From Anaerolineaceae bacterium (GTDB lineage Bacteria > Chloroflexota > Anaerolineae > Promineifilales > Promineifilaceae), in NCBI GenBank assembly GCA_002699125.1, contig PABI01000137.1:1-46752 (forward strand): a stretch of 46,752 nucleotides of DNA. The letters are read 5' to 3'. The notes under the pieces are model-generated. The model did not search any database, was not told where the DNA came from, and saw nothing but the letters and a program-made list of their open reading frames with translations. Positions 23,872 through 31,802 of this stretch are shown here, one piece after another. Position numbers and translations under genes: made by a program. Each line of letters starts with the position of its first letter. The first letter of the stretch is position 1.

Positions 23872-25896
23872 TTATGTCATATTCAATAATTCAGATTCGT
23901 CAATGATGGTAATTCCCAGTGATTCTGCTTTGGTTAACTTGCTGCCGGCTTTCTCCCCCGCCAGCAAATAATCGGTGTTGTTGCTAACTGAGCCTGTCAC
24001 TTTGCCCCCGTGGGCTTCGATCAATGATTTAGCCTCATCCCGAGACATGCTGGGCAAGGTGCCGGTGATGACAAAGGTCAATCCTTCCAGTGCCGTGCTG
24101 CCCGGCGCATCCTCATCAGGTTTATCCATCGCAAATTTGAGACCGGCCTGGCGAAATTTTTCGAGCAGGTCACGATGGCGCTCATCGGCAAACCAGGTAG
24201 TAACGGATACGGCCGTTCCCGGCCCAATCCCCTCAATTTCCTCCAACCGCTCCTGGCTGGCTTCCCCCAAGGCATCAATCGAGCCAAATTCATCGATCAG
24301 AAGCCCGGCCACCACGTTGCCCACAAAACGAATCCCCAACGCCGTAAGAAAACGAACGGGCGACTGGTTTTTGCTAACTTCTAAGCCACTCAGAAGATTG
24401 TCTACCTTCTTATCCTTGAACCCCTCTAAAGCCAGCAATGCATCCCGATCCAGATAATAAATATCGGCCAAATCTTTTACCAGCCCTTGTTCGGCCAGCA
24501 GCGCCCCCGTTTTGCTGCCAAAGCCGTCAATATCCATCGCCCCGCGGCTAACAAAATACTCTACACGGCGCACAAGCTGCTCCGGGCAGCTGGGATTATC
24601 ACAGTAGATGGCCACCTCACCCGGCACGCGCAGCGCCGGTTCACCACACACCGGACAATGAGTTGGCGGCTTAATCACCTGCTCAGAGCCATCACGCAAA
24701 TCAACAACTGGCCCCACGATGTAAGGGATCACGTCCCCGGCGCGCTTCACAATGACCGTATCGCCAATGCGAATATCTTTGCGGGCGATCTCATCGTAGT
24801 TGTGCAGCGTGGCGTTGCGCACCACAACACCACCAATTTCCACTGGCTCCAGCACAGCGTTGGGTGCCAAAATGCCGGTGCGGCCTACGTTCACTTGAAC
24901 TTCCAGCAGTCTGGTGGTTTTTTCCTGGGCGGGGAACTTCATAGCCACCGCGCCGCGCGGGTCCTTGCCCACAAAGCCCAGGCTGTCGGCCAACGGCCGA
25001 TCGTTAATCTTAACCACCACCCCATCCACTTCGTAATTGATCTGGTTGCGCTTGTCGATCCACTCATCGTAAACATCGGCCACTGCTTCAATCGTGGCAC
25101 AATATTGACTATCCGAAGAAACGGGGAAGCCCAACTGGCGAAGGTACGAGAGCCGATCCCACTGCTTGTCCGGCACATCTACGTCATCGGACCAGGTGAC
25201 AAGATCGTAACAATAAAGCGTAAGCGGCCGTCCGGCGGTGATCTTGGGGTCCAGCTGGCGCAGCGAACCGGACGCAGCGTTGCGCGGGTTCATATAAACT
25301 TGTTTTTCTTCCGTTCGCTGCCGTTCATTGAACTGCTCAAATTTGTCCAGGGGAAAAAACACTTCACCCCGAACCACCAAATATGGAGGTGCCGGCAGCT
25401 CGCTCTTGGGATCGACGGGGATGCGCTGGGGAACGGCCGTAATTGTCCTTAAATTTTGGGTAATATCTTCGCCTACTTCGCCATTGCCGCGGGTGGCTCC
25501 CTGGGTGAAACGGCCGTTTTCATATGTCAACACCACCGTCAGGCCATCCAGCTTGGGCTCGGCTACGTAATCCAGCTTCACCTCCGGGTCCGGCAGGTAA
25601 CGGCCAATGCGCTGCCGCCAGGCAAATAAATCTTCGGCGTTGAAGGCGTTAGACAGGCTCAGGATTGGCGCAGGATGTTGCACCTTTCGGAAGGCGTCCA
25701 AAGGCTCCGCCCCGGCGCGCTGGGTGGGCGAATCGGGGGTCACTAATTCTGGATTTTCTTGCTCCAGCGACAATAGCTCATGATACAGGGCATCATATTC
25801 TGCATCGCTAATCACCGGACTATCTAGCACATGATAACGGTATAGATGATAATTGACTTCGTCACGTAATTGGGCAATTCGTTCCTGAGGATTCAT
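23872..25896 (-). CDS. ligA: NAD+-dependent DNA ligase LigA
   Basis: 674 residues, normal length. It seals nicks during replication and repair. Domains in order: Ia/adenylation with the nucleotide-accepting Lys in AEPKLDGLTV (KxDG), OB fold, a Cys4 zinc finger (CPVCG...CDNPSCPEQ), helix-hairpin-helix repeats (DIDGFGSKTGALL, EIEGIGPGTA) and a C-terminal BRCT domain (from LEGLTFVITGTLP). All motifs are intact. It lies 67 bases upstream of the dctQ-type gene in the same direction but probably belongs to its own transcript. The ribosome site before the ATG at 25896 is weak. Confidence 0.97.
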   Translation of the reverse strand: MNPQERIAQLRDEVNYHLYRYHVLDSPVISDAEYDALYHELLSLEQENPELVTPDSPTQRAGAEPLDAFRKVQHPAPILSLSNAFNAEDLFAWRQRIGRYLPDPEVKLDYVAEPKLDGLTVVLTYENGRFTQGATRGNGEVGEDITQNLRTITAVPQRIPVDPKSELPAPPYLVVRGEVFFPLDKFEQFNERQRTEEKQVYMNPRNAASGSLRQLDPKITAGRPLTLYCYDLVTWSDDVDVPDKQWDRLSYLRQLGFPVSSDSQYCATIEAVADVYDEWIDKRNQINYEVDGVVVKINDRPLADSLGFVGKDPRGAVAMKFPAQEKTTRLLEVQVNVGRTGILAPNAVLEPVEIGGVVVRNATLHNYDEIARKDIRIGDTVIVKRAGDVIPYIVGPVVDLRDGSEQVIKPPTHCPVCGEPALRVPGEVAIYCDNPSCPEQLVRRVEYFVSRGAMDIDGFGSKTGALLAEQGLVKDLADIYYLDRDALLALEGFKDKKVDNLLSGLEVSKNQSPVRFLTALGIRFVGNVVAGLLIDEFGSIDALGEASQERLEEIEGIGPGTAVSVTTWFADERHRDLLEKFRQAGLKFAMDKPDEDAPGSTALEGLTFVITGTLPSMSRDEAKSLIEAHGGKVTGSVSNNTDYLLAGEKAGSKLTKAESLGITIIDESELLNMT

Positions 25897-25968
25897 GCCC
25901 CAAGTTTACTCGCGGTACCGCCAATTGGGTAGTAAAATCGTTTGATATACCGAAGAATAAAAACAGAA

Positions 25969-26016
25969 CGCTGATTTACCTGATTTCCAAGATCAGGACA
26001 ATCAGGTAAATCAGCG
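25969..26016. repeat. Perfect inverted repeat upstream of the alcohol dehydrogenase
   Basis: CGCTGATTTACCTGATT (25969-25985) and its exact complement (26000-26016), 14-base spacer. A looser copy lies at about 37822-37870 before the RND gene. Both stand 20-30 bases upstream of a ribosome site. Confidence 0.85.
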
Positions 26017-26037
26017 CCCCATTCACAGGAGGTTGCT

Positions 26038-27081
26038 ATGAAAGCGGCCGTTTACCAAGCATTCCAGCAACCCATTACCATTCAAACTGTGCCTGACCCC
26101 ACCCCCACGCCCGATGGTGTCGTAATCGAAGTAAAAGCCACCGGCCTGTGCCGCAGCGATTGGCACGGCTGGATGGGTCACGACGCAGATATCATCCCGC
26201 CGCACGTGCCGGGGCATGAGCTGGCCGGAGTGGTTACGGCCGTCGGCAAAGACGTGCGCAACTGGCAGATTGGCGACCGGGTGACGCTGCCATTTGTCTG
26301 TGGCTGTGGCCGCTGCCCGCAATGCCTCTCTGGCAACCACCAGGTGTGCGATTTTCAGTTTCAACCCGGCTTTACCCATTGGGGCTCATTTGCGGAATAC
26401 GTCGCCATCCAGTACGCCGACGTAAATTTAGTGCGGCTGCCGGAGTCGATTAATTTTGAAACGGCCGCATCCCTCGGCTGCCGTTTTGTGACCTCGTTTC
26501 GCGCCATTGTGGCGCAGGGCCAAGTAAGCGCCGGCCAGTGGGTGGCCGTCCATGGCTGCGGTGGCGTCGGCCTTTCGGCCATCATGATTGCCAGCGCGCT
26601 GGGGGCCAACGTCGTGGCCATCGATATTGCCGACGACAAGCTGGCGTTTGCCTACGAGCTGGGGGCTGTGGCCAGGGTGAATGCGGCCGAAATAGGAGAT
26701 GTGGTAACGGCCGTTAAAGAGATTACCAACGGCGGTGCCCATCTCTCGATTGATGCTTTAGGCAGCCCCATCACCTGCTTCAACTCCATTGCTAATCTGC
26801 GCAAACGGGGCAAGCATGTCCAGGTAGGCTTAATGTTGGGCGCGCATCGCAGCCCCGCCATTCCCATGGATAAAGTCATTGCCAATGAGTTGGAAATTTA
26901 TGGCAGCCACGGCATGCAGGCCCATCATTACCCTGCCCTGCTGCGCATGATCGCAGCAGGCAAACTCCAGCCACAAAAACTCATCGGCCAAACCATCAGC
27001 CTGGCAGAAGCCACCACCGCCCTACCCGCGATGGATCGGTTCCCCGGTCTGGGCATCACCGTTATCAATCAGTTTGCTTAG
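26038..27081 (+). CDS. Zinc-dependent medium-chain alcohol dehydrogenase
   Basis: 347 residues, cytosolic. Catalytic zinc ligands: Cys in GLCRSDWHGW, His-Glu in VPGHELAGVV and Cys in SLGCRFVTSF. Structural zinc: CGCGRCPQCLSGNHQVCDF supplies the four-Cys lobe. The Rossmann nucleotide site is GCGGVGLSAIMIASALGA (about 168-186), followed by an acidic AIDIADDK that suggests NAD rather than NADP. It oxidises alcohols or reduces aldehydes; no neighbour indicates the substrate. CAGGAGG lies six bases before the ATG. A 17-bp inverted repeat precedes it and another dispersed repeat follows the stop. Confidence 0.93.
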   Translation: MKAAVYQAFQQPITIQTVPDPTPTPDGVVIEVKATGLCRSDWHGWMGHDADIIPPHVPGHELAGVVTAVGKDVRNWQIGDRVTLPFVCGCGRCPQCLSGNHQVCDFQFQPGFTHWGSFAEYVAIQYADVNLVRLPESINFETAASLGCRFVTSFRAIVAQGQVSAGQWVAVHGCGGVGLSAIMIASALGANVVAIDIADDKLAFAYELGAVARVNAAEIGDVVTAVKEITNGGAHLSIDALGSPITCFNSIANLRKRGKHVQVGLMLGAHRSPAIPMDKVIANELEIYGSHGMQAHHYPALLRMIAAGKLQPQKLIGQTISLAEATTALPAMDRFPGLGITVINQFA

Positions 27082-27089
27082 TTTTTCTC

Positions 27090-27158
27090 TTCACCGCGGA
27101 GGACGCGGAGGGCACGGAGAAAAAGAAACTCAGCGTTCTTTGCGCTCTCCGCGGTGAA
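27090..27158. repeat. Dispersed GC-rich inverted repeat after the alcohol dehydrogenase
   Basis: TTCACCGCGGAG (27090-27101) pairs with CTCCGCGGTGAA (27147-27158); the interior repeats GGACGCGGAGGGCACGGAG. It resembles the ACGCGGAG-type intergenic elements common in environmental bacterial genomes. No T-run, so termination is doubtful. Confidence 0.6.
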
Positions 27159-27163
27159 AAGCC

Positions 27164-27295
27164 TTAGTTGTCTGGTGTTATTTGCGTTATCCATTGCCGG
27201 CCATCAAAGGTGACGATAATTGTTTCATTCTCCCGGTCGGGATAATCGACGTGAGAGTAAACGATGCGGATGTCGGGACGGCCGTTTCCCTCCAA
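27164..27295 (-). pseudogene. Possible small-gene remnant (43 codons)
   Basis: On the minus strand a frame from TTG at 27295 to TAA at 27164 reads like protein: ...RPDIRIVYSHVDYPD, ENETIIVTFDGRQWI, TQITPDN. A TAG just upstream (27302-27304) closes the frame, and there is no ribosome site. It could be the 3' end of a gene truncated by the adjacent regulator, or a short real gene. Not recognised. Confidence 0.25.
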
Positions 27296-27302
27296 AATCT
27301 GC

Positions 27303-27308
27303 TACAAT
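27303..27308 (+). promoter_or_regulatory. Probable -10 element of a leaderless regulator transcript
   Basis: TACAAT ends ten bases before the ATG at 27318, and no Shine-Dalgarno site is present between them, as expected if transcription begins at or next to the start codon. Confidence 0.4.
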
Positions 27309-27317
27309 CTCCTCATC

Positions 27318-28313
27318 ATGATCACCCTGCAAAAGCTGCAAAAAGTTGTGGACCAACGCACCGTCCTTGATATTGAGGAACTGCATGTAAGCCCTGGTGA
27401 GATTACGGCCGTTGTTGGTCCCAGCGGAAGTGGCCAAACCGATCTTCTGCCGCTGCTAACCGGCCAGGCACGACCCACCAGCGGCAGCGTCTGCATCGCC
27501 AACTGCAATCCGGCCAGCGAACGGCTAGCGTTTAGCCAGCAGGTCGGCATTCTTTTTGCCGAAGATGCGCTGTATGCCACCCGTTCCGCCCGGGGCAACC
27601 TCGCTTTTCACGCTCGGCTGCGCGGTCTGCCCGGCAGCCGGATAGATGAGGTTCTGGCGCTTGTCGGTTTAGCCGATCATGGCGGCGTCAAACTGGACCA
27701 GCTTTCTTCCGGGCTGCGCCGGCGGCTGAGTTTTGGCGTGGCAATCCTGCACCAACCAGACGTCTTGCTGCTGGTTGAACCGTTTGCCCGCTGTGACGAT
27801 GCCTCCATCTCGCTGCTCACCCGGCTAATCAGCCAACACGCCGCTGACGGCGGCACGGTGTTGATTCTGGCCGATACCGACTCCTACCTGGCACACCTCT
27901 GCCACACCATCTACGAACTGGACCAGGGTCGGATCGTAGCCAAACGGGAGCCCGACACAGATGCAGATGAAAGTGCCCTGCCCTTTAAGATTCCGGTGAA
28001 GCTGGAAGGGCGTGTAGCGCTCATTAATCCAACGGATATTCTTTACGTTGAGGTGGAAGACGGCCGTTCCATTCTGCAAACCACTCGCGAACGATTACCC
28101 ACCCAATTTACCCTGACCCAGCTTGAAGAGCGTCTGGCCCGCAGCGGTTTCTTCCGCGCCCACCGCGCCTACCTCGTCAACTTGCAACACGTCACCGAAG
28201 TGATCCCCTACACGCGCAGCAGCTTCAGCCTGCGCCTGGATGATGCCGAAGGCTCCAAAATCCCCATGAGCAAAGAAGCCGCCCGCGAGCTGCGCGACCT
28301 CCTCGATTATTAA
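27318..28313 (+). CDS. Degenerate ABC ATPase fused to a LytTR DNA-binding domain (regulator of the adjacent ABC exporter)
   Basis: 331 residues from the ATG at 27318; upstream in-frame codons back to 27264 give an unlikely N-terminus. Residues 1-210 follow an ABC ATPase, but key residues are lost: Walker A is GPSGSGQT (Lys to Gln40), Walker B is LLLVEP (Asp to Val153) although Glu154 remains, the switch-His position reads ADTD, and the Q-loop Gln is missing. The signature LSSGLRRRL is kept. Residues about 225-331 are LytTR: LINPTDILYVEVEDGRS, FFRAHRAYLVNLQHV and the closing PMSKEAARELRDLL. It should bind DNA directly, perhaps sensing the exporter through heterodimer contacts with its ATPase rather than hydrolysing ATP. 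No receiver domain. Followed by the exporter operon after 273 bp. Confidence 0.88.
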   Translation: MITLQKLQKVVDQRTVLDIEELHVSPGEITAVVGPSGSGQTDLLPLLTGQARPTSGSVCIANCNPASERLAFSQQVGILFAEDALYATRSARGNLAFHARLRGLPGSRIDEVLALVGLADHGGVKLDQLSSGLRRRLSFGVAILHQPDVLLLVEPFARCDDASISLLTRLISQHAADGGTVLILADTDSYLAHLCHTIYELDQGRIVAKREPDTDADESALPFKIPVKLEGRVALINPTDILYVEVEDGRSILQTTRERLPTQFTLTQLEERLARSGFFRAHRAYLVNLQHVTEVIPYTRSSFSLRLDDAEGSKIPMSKEAARELRDLLDY

Positions 28314-28315
28314 TC

Positions 28316-28352
28316 CGGAAATATATCCGCAGATTTCGCAGATTAACACAGA
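28316..28352. repeat. Short dispersed repeat with GCAGATT units
   Basis: After the regulator stop, GCAGATT is repeated (CCGCAGATTTCGCAGATTA, then CAGATTTTT). This is a member of the CGCAGATT-type intergenic repeats. The rest of the gap to 28586 holds the LytTR-like site and a palindrome listed separately. Confidence 0.5.
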
Positions 28353-28414
28353 TTTTTTTCTCCAGTTTCTCTGTAACTTCATGCAACTGCGTTGGCTTTT
28401 TCCTCAGTCTGTGT

Positions 28415-28444
28415 ACCGTTCAGCCTACTTTTTACCTGTTTCAG
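28415..28444 (+). promoter_or_regulatory. Candidate LytTR-binding direct repeat
   Basis: ACCGTTCAG (28415-28423) fits the LytTR half-site pattern (T/A)(A/C)(C/A)GTTN(A/G)(T/G). A weaker copy CTGTTTCAG starts exactly 21 bp later (28436-28444), the usual two-turn spacing of LytTR sites. It lies between the LytTR-fusion gene and the exporter operon. Confidence 0.4.
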
Positions 28445-28534
28445 CCCCCTCATTGCACCTTTTAGCAGAAAAATAATGCGGCCGTTTCTCCTTTATTTTA
28501 TGCTGCCTGTATGAATGTTTTTGAGCAGACGTTG

Positions 28535-28555
28535 CCAAGATTGGCCCAATCTTGG
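28535..28555. repeat. 21-bp perfect palindrome upstream of the exporter operon
   Basis: CCAAGATTGG, C, CCAATCTTGG. A degraded copy (AGATAGGATCAATCT) follows at about 28557. The same core, AGATTGG-N-CCAATCT, occurs twice at 34178-34212. Confidence 0.8.
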
Positions 28556-28586
28556 AGATAGGATCAATCTTCATTCGGAGAAAATC

Positions 28587-28796
28587 ATGAAACAACAAAA
28601 TGAAAAAAACGACCATTATCATCTGTCACTTGGGATTTCTATTGGGGCGGGGGGTGGCGTGGCCCTGGGGCTTGTCTTGATGACCATCCTTGACCACCCT
28701 GGCTTCTTTGCCCTGGGCATTGGCATTGGTGTGAGTATTGGTACGGCCGTTGGCGCGGCTTTAGACCAACAAGGAGACAACCATGCTGGCGATTGA
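28587..28796 (+). CDS. Small two-helix, glycine-rich membrane protein
   Basis: 69 residues from the ATG at 28587, which has GGAG seven bases upstream; an in-frame extension to 28515 crosses a palindrome and is less likely. After a polar His/Asn/Lys-rich start (KQQNEKNDHYH) come two hydrophobic segments, LSLGISIGAGGGVALGLVLM (about 13-32) and FFALGIGIGVSIGTAVGAAL (about 40-59), both full of GxxxG-type glycine-zipper spacing, and a short acidic tail. The 3' end overlaps the start of the ABC ATPase gene by 14 bases, so the two are translationally coupled. It is probably an accessory subunit or regulator of the exporter in the membrane. I do not recognise a named family. Confidence 0.75.
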   Translation: MKQQNEKNDHYHLSLGISIGAGGGVALGLVLMTILDHPGFFALGIGIGVSIGTAVGAALDQQGDNHAGD

Positions 28797-29526
28797 AGTA
28801 AAAGGATTAACGCGTAAATATGACGACGTCGTTGCTGTGGACCAGCTGTCGTTTGACGTGGCCGCCGGAGAAATCTTTGGTTTTTTGGGGCCAAACGGTG
28901 CCGGTAAAACAACCACGATCAAAATGCTGACCGGCCAACTGAGACCCACGAATGGCACCGCCACAGTTTGCGGCTTTGATGTGGTGACCCAGCGGCAGCA
29001 GCTTAAACCGGCTATCGGCGTCGTCTTTGAATACCAAAATATTTATGAGCGCATGACGGCCGTAGAGAATCTACGTTTCAGCGCCCGCCTGTATGGCGTC
29101 AACGGAAATCGAGTCAAAGAGGTACTGACCCAGGTTGGTCTACAAGATCAGAAGCGCAAAAAAAGCGCCAAATTTTCTAACGGCATGAAGCAGCGACTGC
29201 TGATTGCCCGGGCGCTGTTACACCAGCCTCGGGTTTTGTTCCTGGATGAGCCAACCAGAGGGTTGGACCCCGGCGTCGCCAGAGACATCCGCGCCATTGT
29301 GCAAAACCTGAAAACACAGGGCGTCACCGTTTTCCTGACGACACATTACATGGAAGAAGCGGATAAACTGTGTGATCGGGTGGCGATTTTGCATAACGGC
29401 CGTATCGCAGCCCTGGACAAGCCCAATAATCTCAAGCAAAATATAGATCAGGCAAACGCAACCTTAGAAGACGTTTTCCTGGCACTAACCGGCTATTCAT
29501 TGGCCGGGGGGAGTGTACCCTCATGA
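28783..29526 (+). CDS. ABC-2-type exporter ATP-binding protein
   Basis: 247 residues with a complete ATPase: Walker A GPNGAGKTTT (about 37-46), Q-loop region VVFEYQNIYE, signature KFSNGMKQRL, Walker B VLFLDEPTRGLDP and switch His in TTHYMEEADK. Of the CcmA/NatA/drug-exporter type. It lacks the common C-terminal extension and ends at LTGYSL after NATLEDVFLAL. AGGAG lies seven bases upstream; the start overlaps the small membrane protein gene and its stop overlaps the first permease by four bases (ATGA). It energises the two downstream permeases. Confidence 0.94.
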   Translation: MLAIEVKGLTRKYDDVVAVDQLSFDVAAGEIFGFLGPNGAGKTTTIKMLTGQLRPTNGTATVCGFDVVTQRQQLKPAIGVVFEYQNIYERMTAVENLRFSARLYGVNGNRVKEVLTQVGLQDQKRKKSAKFSNGMKQRLLIARALLHQPRVLFLDEPTRGLDPGVARDIRAIVQNLKTQGVTVFLTTHYMEEADKLCDRVAILHNGRIAALDKPNNLKQNIDQANATLEDVFLALTGYSLAGGSVPS

Positions 29527-30641
29527 CAACGCTCCAAACTTCACCCAAAATTAGGCACATGTCCTGGACCTCTCATGTACGCCTGGTTTCGGCGCTCGCT
29601 GCCAAAGACATTATGGACGCGCTCAAGACCAAATCCACGCTCATGACGATTGTCATTTCGCTGTTGATGGTTGCTTTTTACCGCTACTTTCCCGCCCTGG
29701 CCACCGACAGTGGCACGCTGGACGTGCTGCTCTACGCAGAAACGGAATCGGCCGTGGTTACGGCACTGGAACGCAGTCCAGGCTTAGCCGTCTATCCACT
29801 CGACTCACGCGAACATTTGATGAACGCGTTTCCCGATGCGGAAAGCGTTGAGCTGGCGATTGTTATTCCGGAAACGGCCGAACCCAACCAGGCCAGCGAG
29901 CCCATCATCGTAGAAGGACACGTCATGTACTGGGTAAGCGAAGCCCAGCGCGCCGAAATCAAAGCGCTGGTTGAAGAGGAGCTAACCATGCAGCTTGGCC
30001 AACCGGTTACGCTAAACCTGGCAGGCAACGATGTCTACTTTGACGCCGACACCTTTTTCTTCGTTTTCTCGTCAACGATGGGCCTGTTATTCATCGCCGT
30101 CATGATTGGCATTTCGCTCATTCCTAATCTGATGATTGAAGAAAAGCAGGCAAAAACGCTGGACGCCCTCCTGGTTTCCCCGGCCTCGGCCACCCACCTG
30201 GTAGCGGGCAAAGCGATTGCCGGTCTGTTTTACGGCCTGCTTGGCTGTGCCATTGTTCTCATCGTGTTTGGCTACCTGATCCTACAATGGGAATTGGCCA
30301 TTCTGGCTGCCGTGCTGGGAACCTTATTCATGGTAGCCGTCGGGTTACTGCTGGGCATTTACGCCGACGTGCGGTCCCAGCTTCAACTGGTTGCCTGGTT
30401 TGCCGTCATCCCGCTGCTCACGCCCGTCATACTCGTGGCGCTGGAAGGCTTAGTTCCCAGTGGCGCTGTCGCCGTGATGAACTGGATTCCCACGGTTCTG
30501 GTGGCAAAGATTTTCCGGTTATCACTCACGCCAAATGTCAATTTTGCCCATTATGGCCTGGAATTGACCGTTTTGGCCGCCTCCATTCTGGCCATGCTGG
30601 CCCTGGTGGTCTGGATGGTGCGCCGCCAAGACCGTGAATAA
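29523..30641 (+). CDS. ABC-2-type permease, first of two paralogues
   Basis: 372 residues. TM1 at about 38-58 is preceded by LAAKDIMDALKTKSTL; an extracytoplasmic domain of about 130 residues follows, then five helices from about 180 to the end, with LIPNLMIEEKQAKTLDALLVSP (described by its core EEKQAKTLDALL), the conserved coupling segment of ABC-2 exporters of the NatB/YhaP type. It pairs with the next permease as a heterodimer. Translation is coupled to the ATPase by a four-base overlap. Confidence 0.88.
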   Translation: MTTLQTSPKIRHMSWTSHVRLVSALAAKDIMDALKTKSTLMTIVISLLMVAFYRYFPALATDSGTLDVLLYAETESAVVTALERSPGLAVYPLDSREHLMNAFPDAESVELAIVIPETAEPNQASEPIIVEGHVMYWVSEAQRAEIKALVEEELTMQLGQPVTLNLAGNDVYFDADTFFFVFSSTMGLLFIAVMIGISLIPNLMIEEKQAKTLDALLVSPASATHLVAGKAIAGLFYGLLGCAIVLIVFGYLILQWELAILAAVLGTLFMVAVGLLLGIYADVRSQLQLVAWFAVIPLLTPVILVALEGLVPSGAVAVMNWIPTVLVAKIFRLSLTPNVNFAHYGLELTVLAASILAMLALVVWMVRRQDRE

Positions 30642-30651
30642 GGAGGGAACC

Positions 30652-31746
30652 ATGCAATTAACAGACCGTTTATCACCAACAAGATGGCGCTACTGGCGCA
30701 TCGTAGTTGCCCTGGCTGCCAAAGATATTGTCGATGCCCTGAAAAACAAAACAACGCTCACCATTGTTTTGGGATTGGCCATGATGATGCTGACGGTCCA
30801 GGCCCTGCCCCTGCTGCTAAAATTAGACGACCGCCCTCGCGTGGCCATCTATGATGCCGCCCGGAGCGGCGTAGCTGACACGCTGCGCCAGGGGAGAACC
30901 GTTCAGGTATATGAACTGCGCACGGCGGAAGACGCTTTAAACACAGCGGTAGAAACCAGCAGCGCACTGGTAGCCGTCACGCTGCCAGAAGGCTGGGAGG
31001 ACGGCACAGGCGACTTAACGATTGAAGGGTATCTTGCCTATTGGGTACCGGGCAAAACGGCCGTTCCATTAGTTCGGGACATTGAGCAGGCGTTAACGGC
31101 CGTTACCGGCCGCACCGTCACCATTCAAACCCAAACCGTCTATCCCACGCTAGAAAACGGCGGCCACACGATCATGGTGGCCCTGGGACTGGTCCTGGCC
31201 ACCATCTTAATCACCTCCATTCTCGTTCCCCATCTGATTGTGGAGGAAAAAACAACACATACGATGGCACTGCTGCGCGTTTCTCCGGTCAGCGTGAGCC
31301 AAATTCTCCTGGGCAAAGGATTCGCCGGAACCGTTTACGGCATCCTGGCTGCCGCCGTCCTGCTGGCATTTAACCTGACCATGATCCATTTATGGACAAT
31401 CTTGCTGCCGGCCGTCATTGGGATTGTGCTCTTTGGCGTGGGGCTGGGGCTGCTGGTCGGCATCCTGGTTGAGAACGAAGGCTCGGTACAAATGTGGGTG
31501 GGCCTGCTGGTGGTTGTTTTAATCTTTCCTTTGATGCTGGCCTTTGTGGGGACCGACAAGCTGCCGGCCTGGGTACAATCAATCGTGGCCTGGCTGCCTA
31601 CAACGGCCGTCTTCGACCTGATTCGCCTATCATTTGGCAACGCCTGGCTGCCGGAGATGGTTTGGCCCAAGTTTACGGCCGTCATGATAGCCATTATTCT
31701 TGTCTTTGCCACAGCCGGTTGGCGCCTGCAATCCTGGGAAAGCTGA
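30652..31746 (+). CDS. ABC-2-type permease, second of two paralogues
   Basis: 364 residues from the ATG at 30652, which has AGGAGGG four to five bases upstream; an in-frame GTG at 30634 overlaps the previous gene and that site. Same plan as its neighbour: LAAKDIVDALKNKTTL before TM1, an outside domain with TIEGYLAYWVPGK matching VEGHVMYWVSEA of the first copy, and VEEKTTHTMALLRVSP as coupling segment. The shared motifs show a tandem duplication giving an asymmetric channel. Likely cargo unknown: Na+, a peptide or a toxic lipid-active compound would all fit. Confidence 0.88.
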   Translation: MQLTDRLSPTRWRYWRIVVALAAKDIVDALKNKTTLTIVLGLAMMMLTVQALPLLLKLDDRPRVAIYDAARSGVADTLRQGRTVQVYELRTAEDALNTAVETSSALVAVTLPEGWEDGTGDLTIEGYLAYWVPGKTAVPLVRDIEQALTAVTGRTVTIQTQTVYPTLENGGHTIMVALGLVLATILITSILVPHLIVEEKTTHTMALLRVSPVSVSQILLGKGFAGTVYGILAAAVLLAFNLTMIHLWTILLPAVIGIVLFGVGLGLLVGILVENEGSVQMWVGLLVVVLIFPLMLAFVGTDKLPAWVQSIVAWLPTTAVFDLIRLSFGNAWLPEMVWPKFTAVMIAIILVFATAGWRLQSWES

Positions 31747-31802
31747 CAAAAAATGAATTTTCAACTATTCGTTTACCAATGAAAGACGCATCGTGAGGAA
31801 AT

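Noticed and set aside
24487..25452. 321-codon open frame opposite ligA
   Set aside because: It is antisense to an intact ligA with all motifs and shows biased His/Arg composition expected of a shadow frame.
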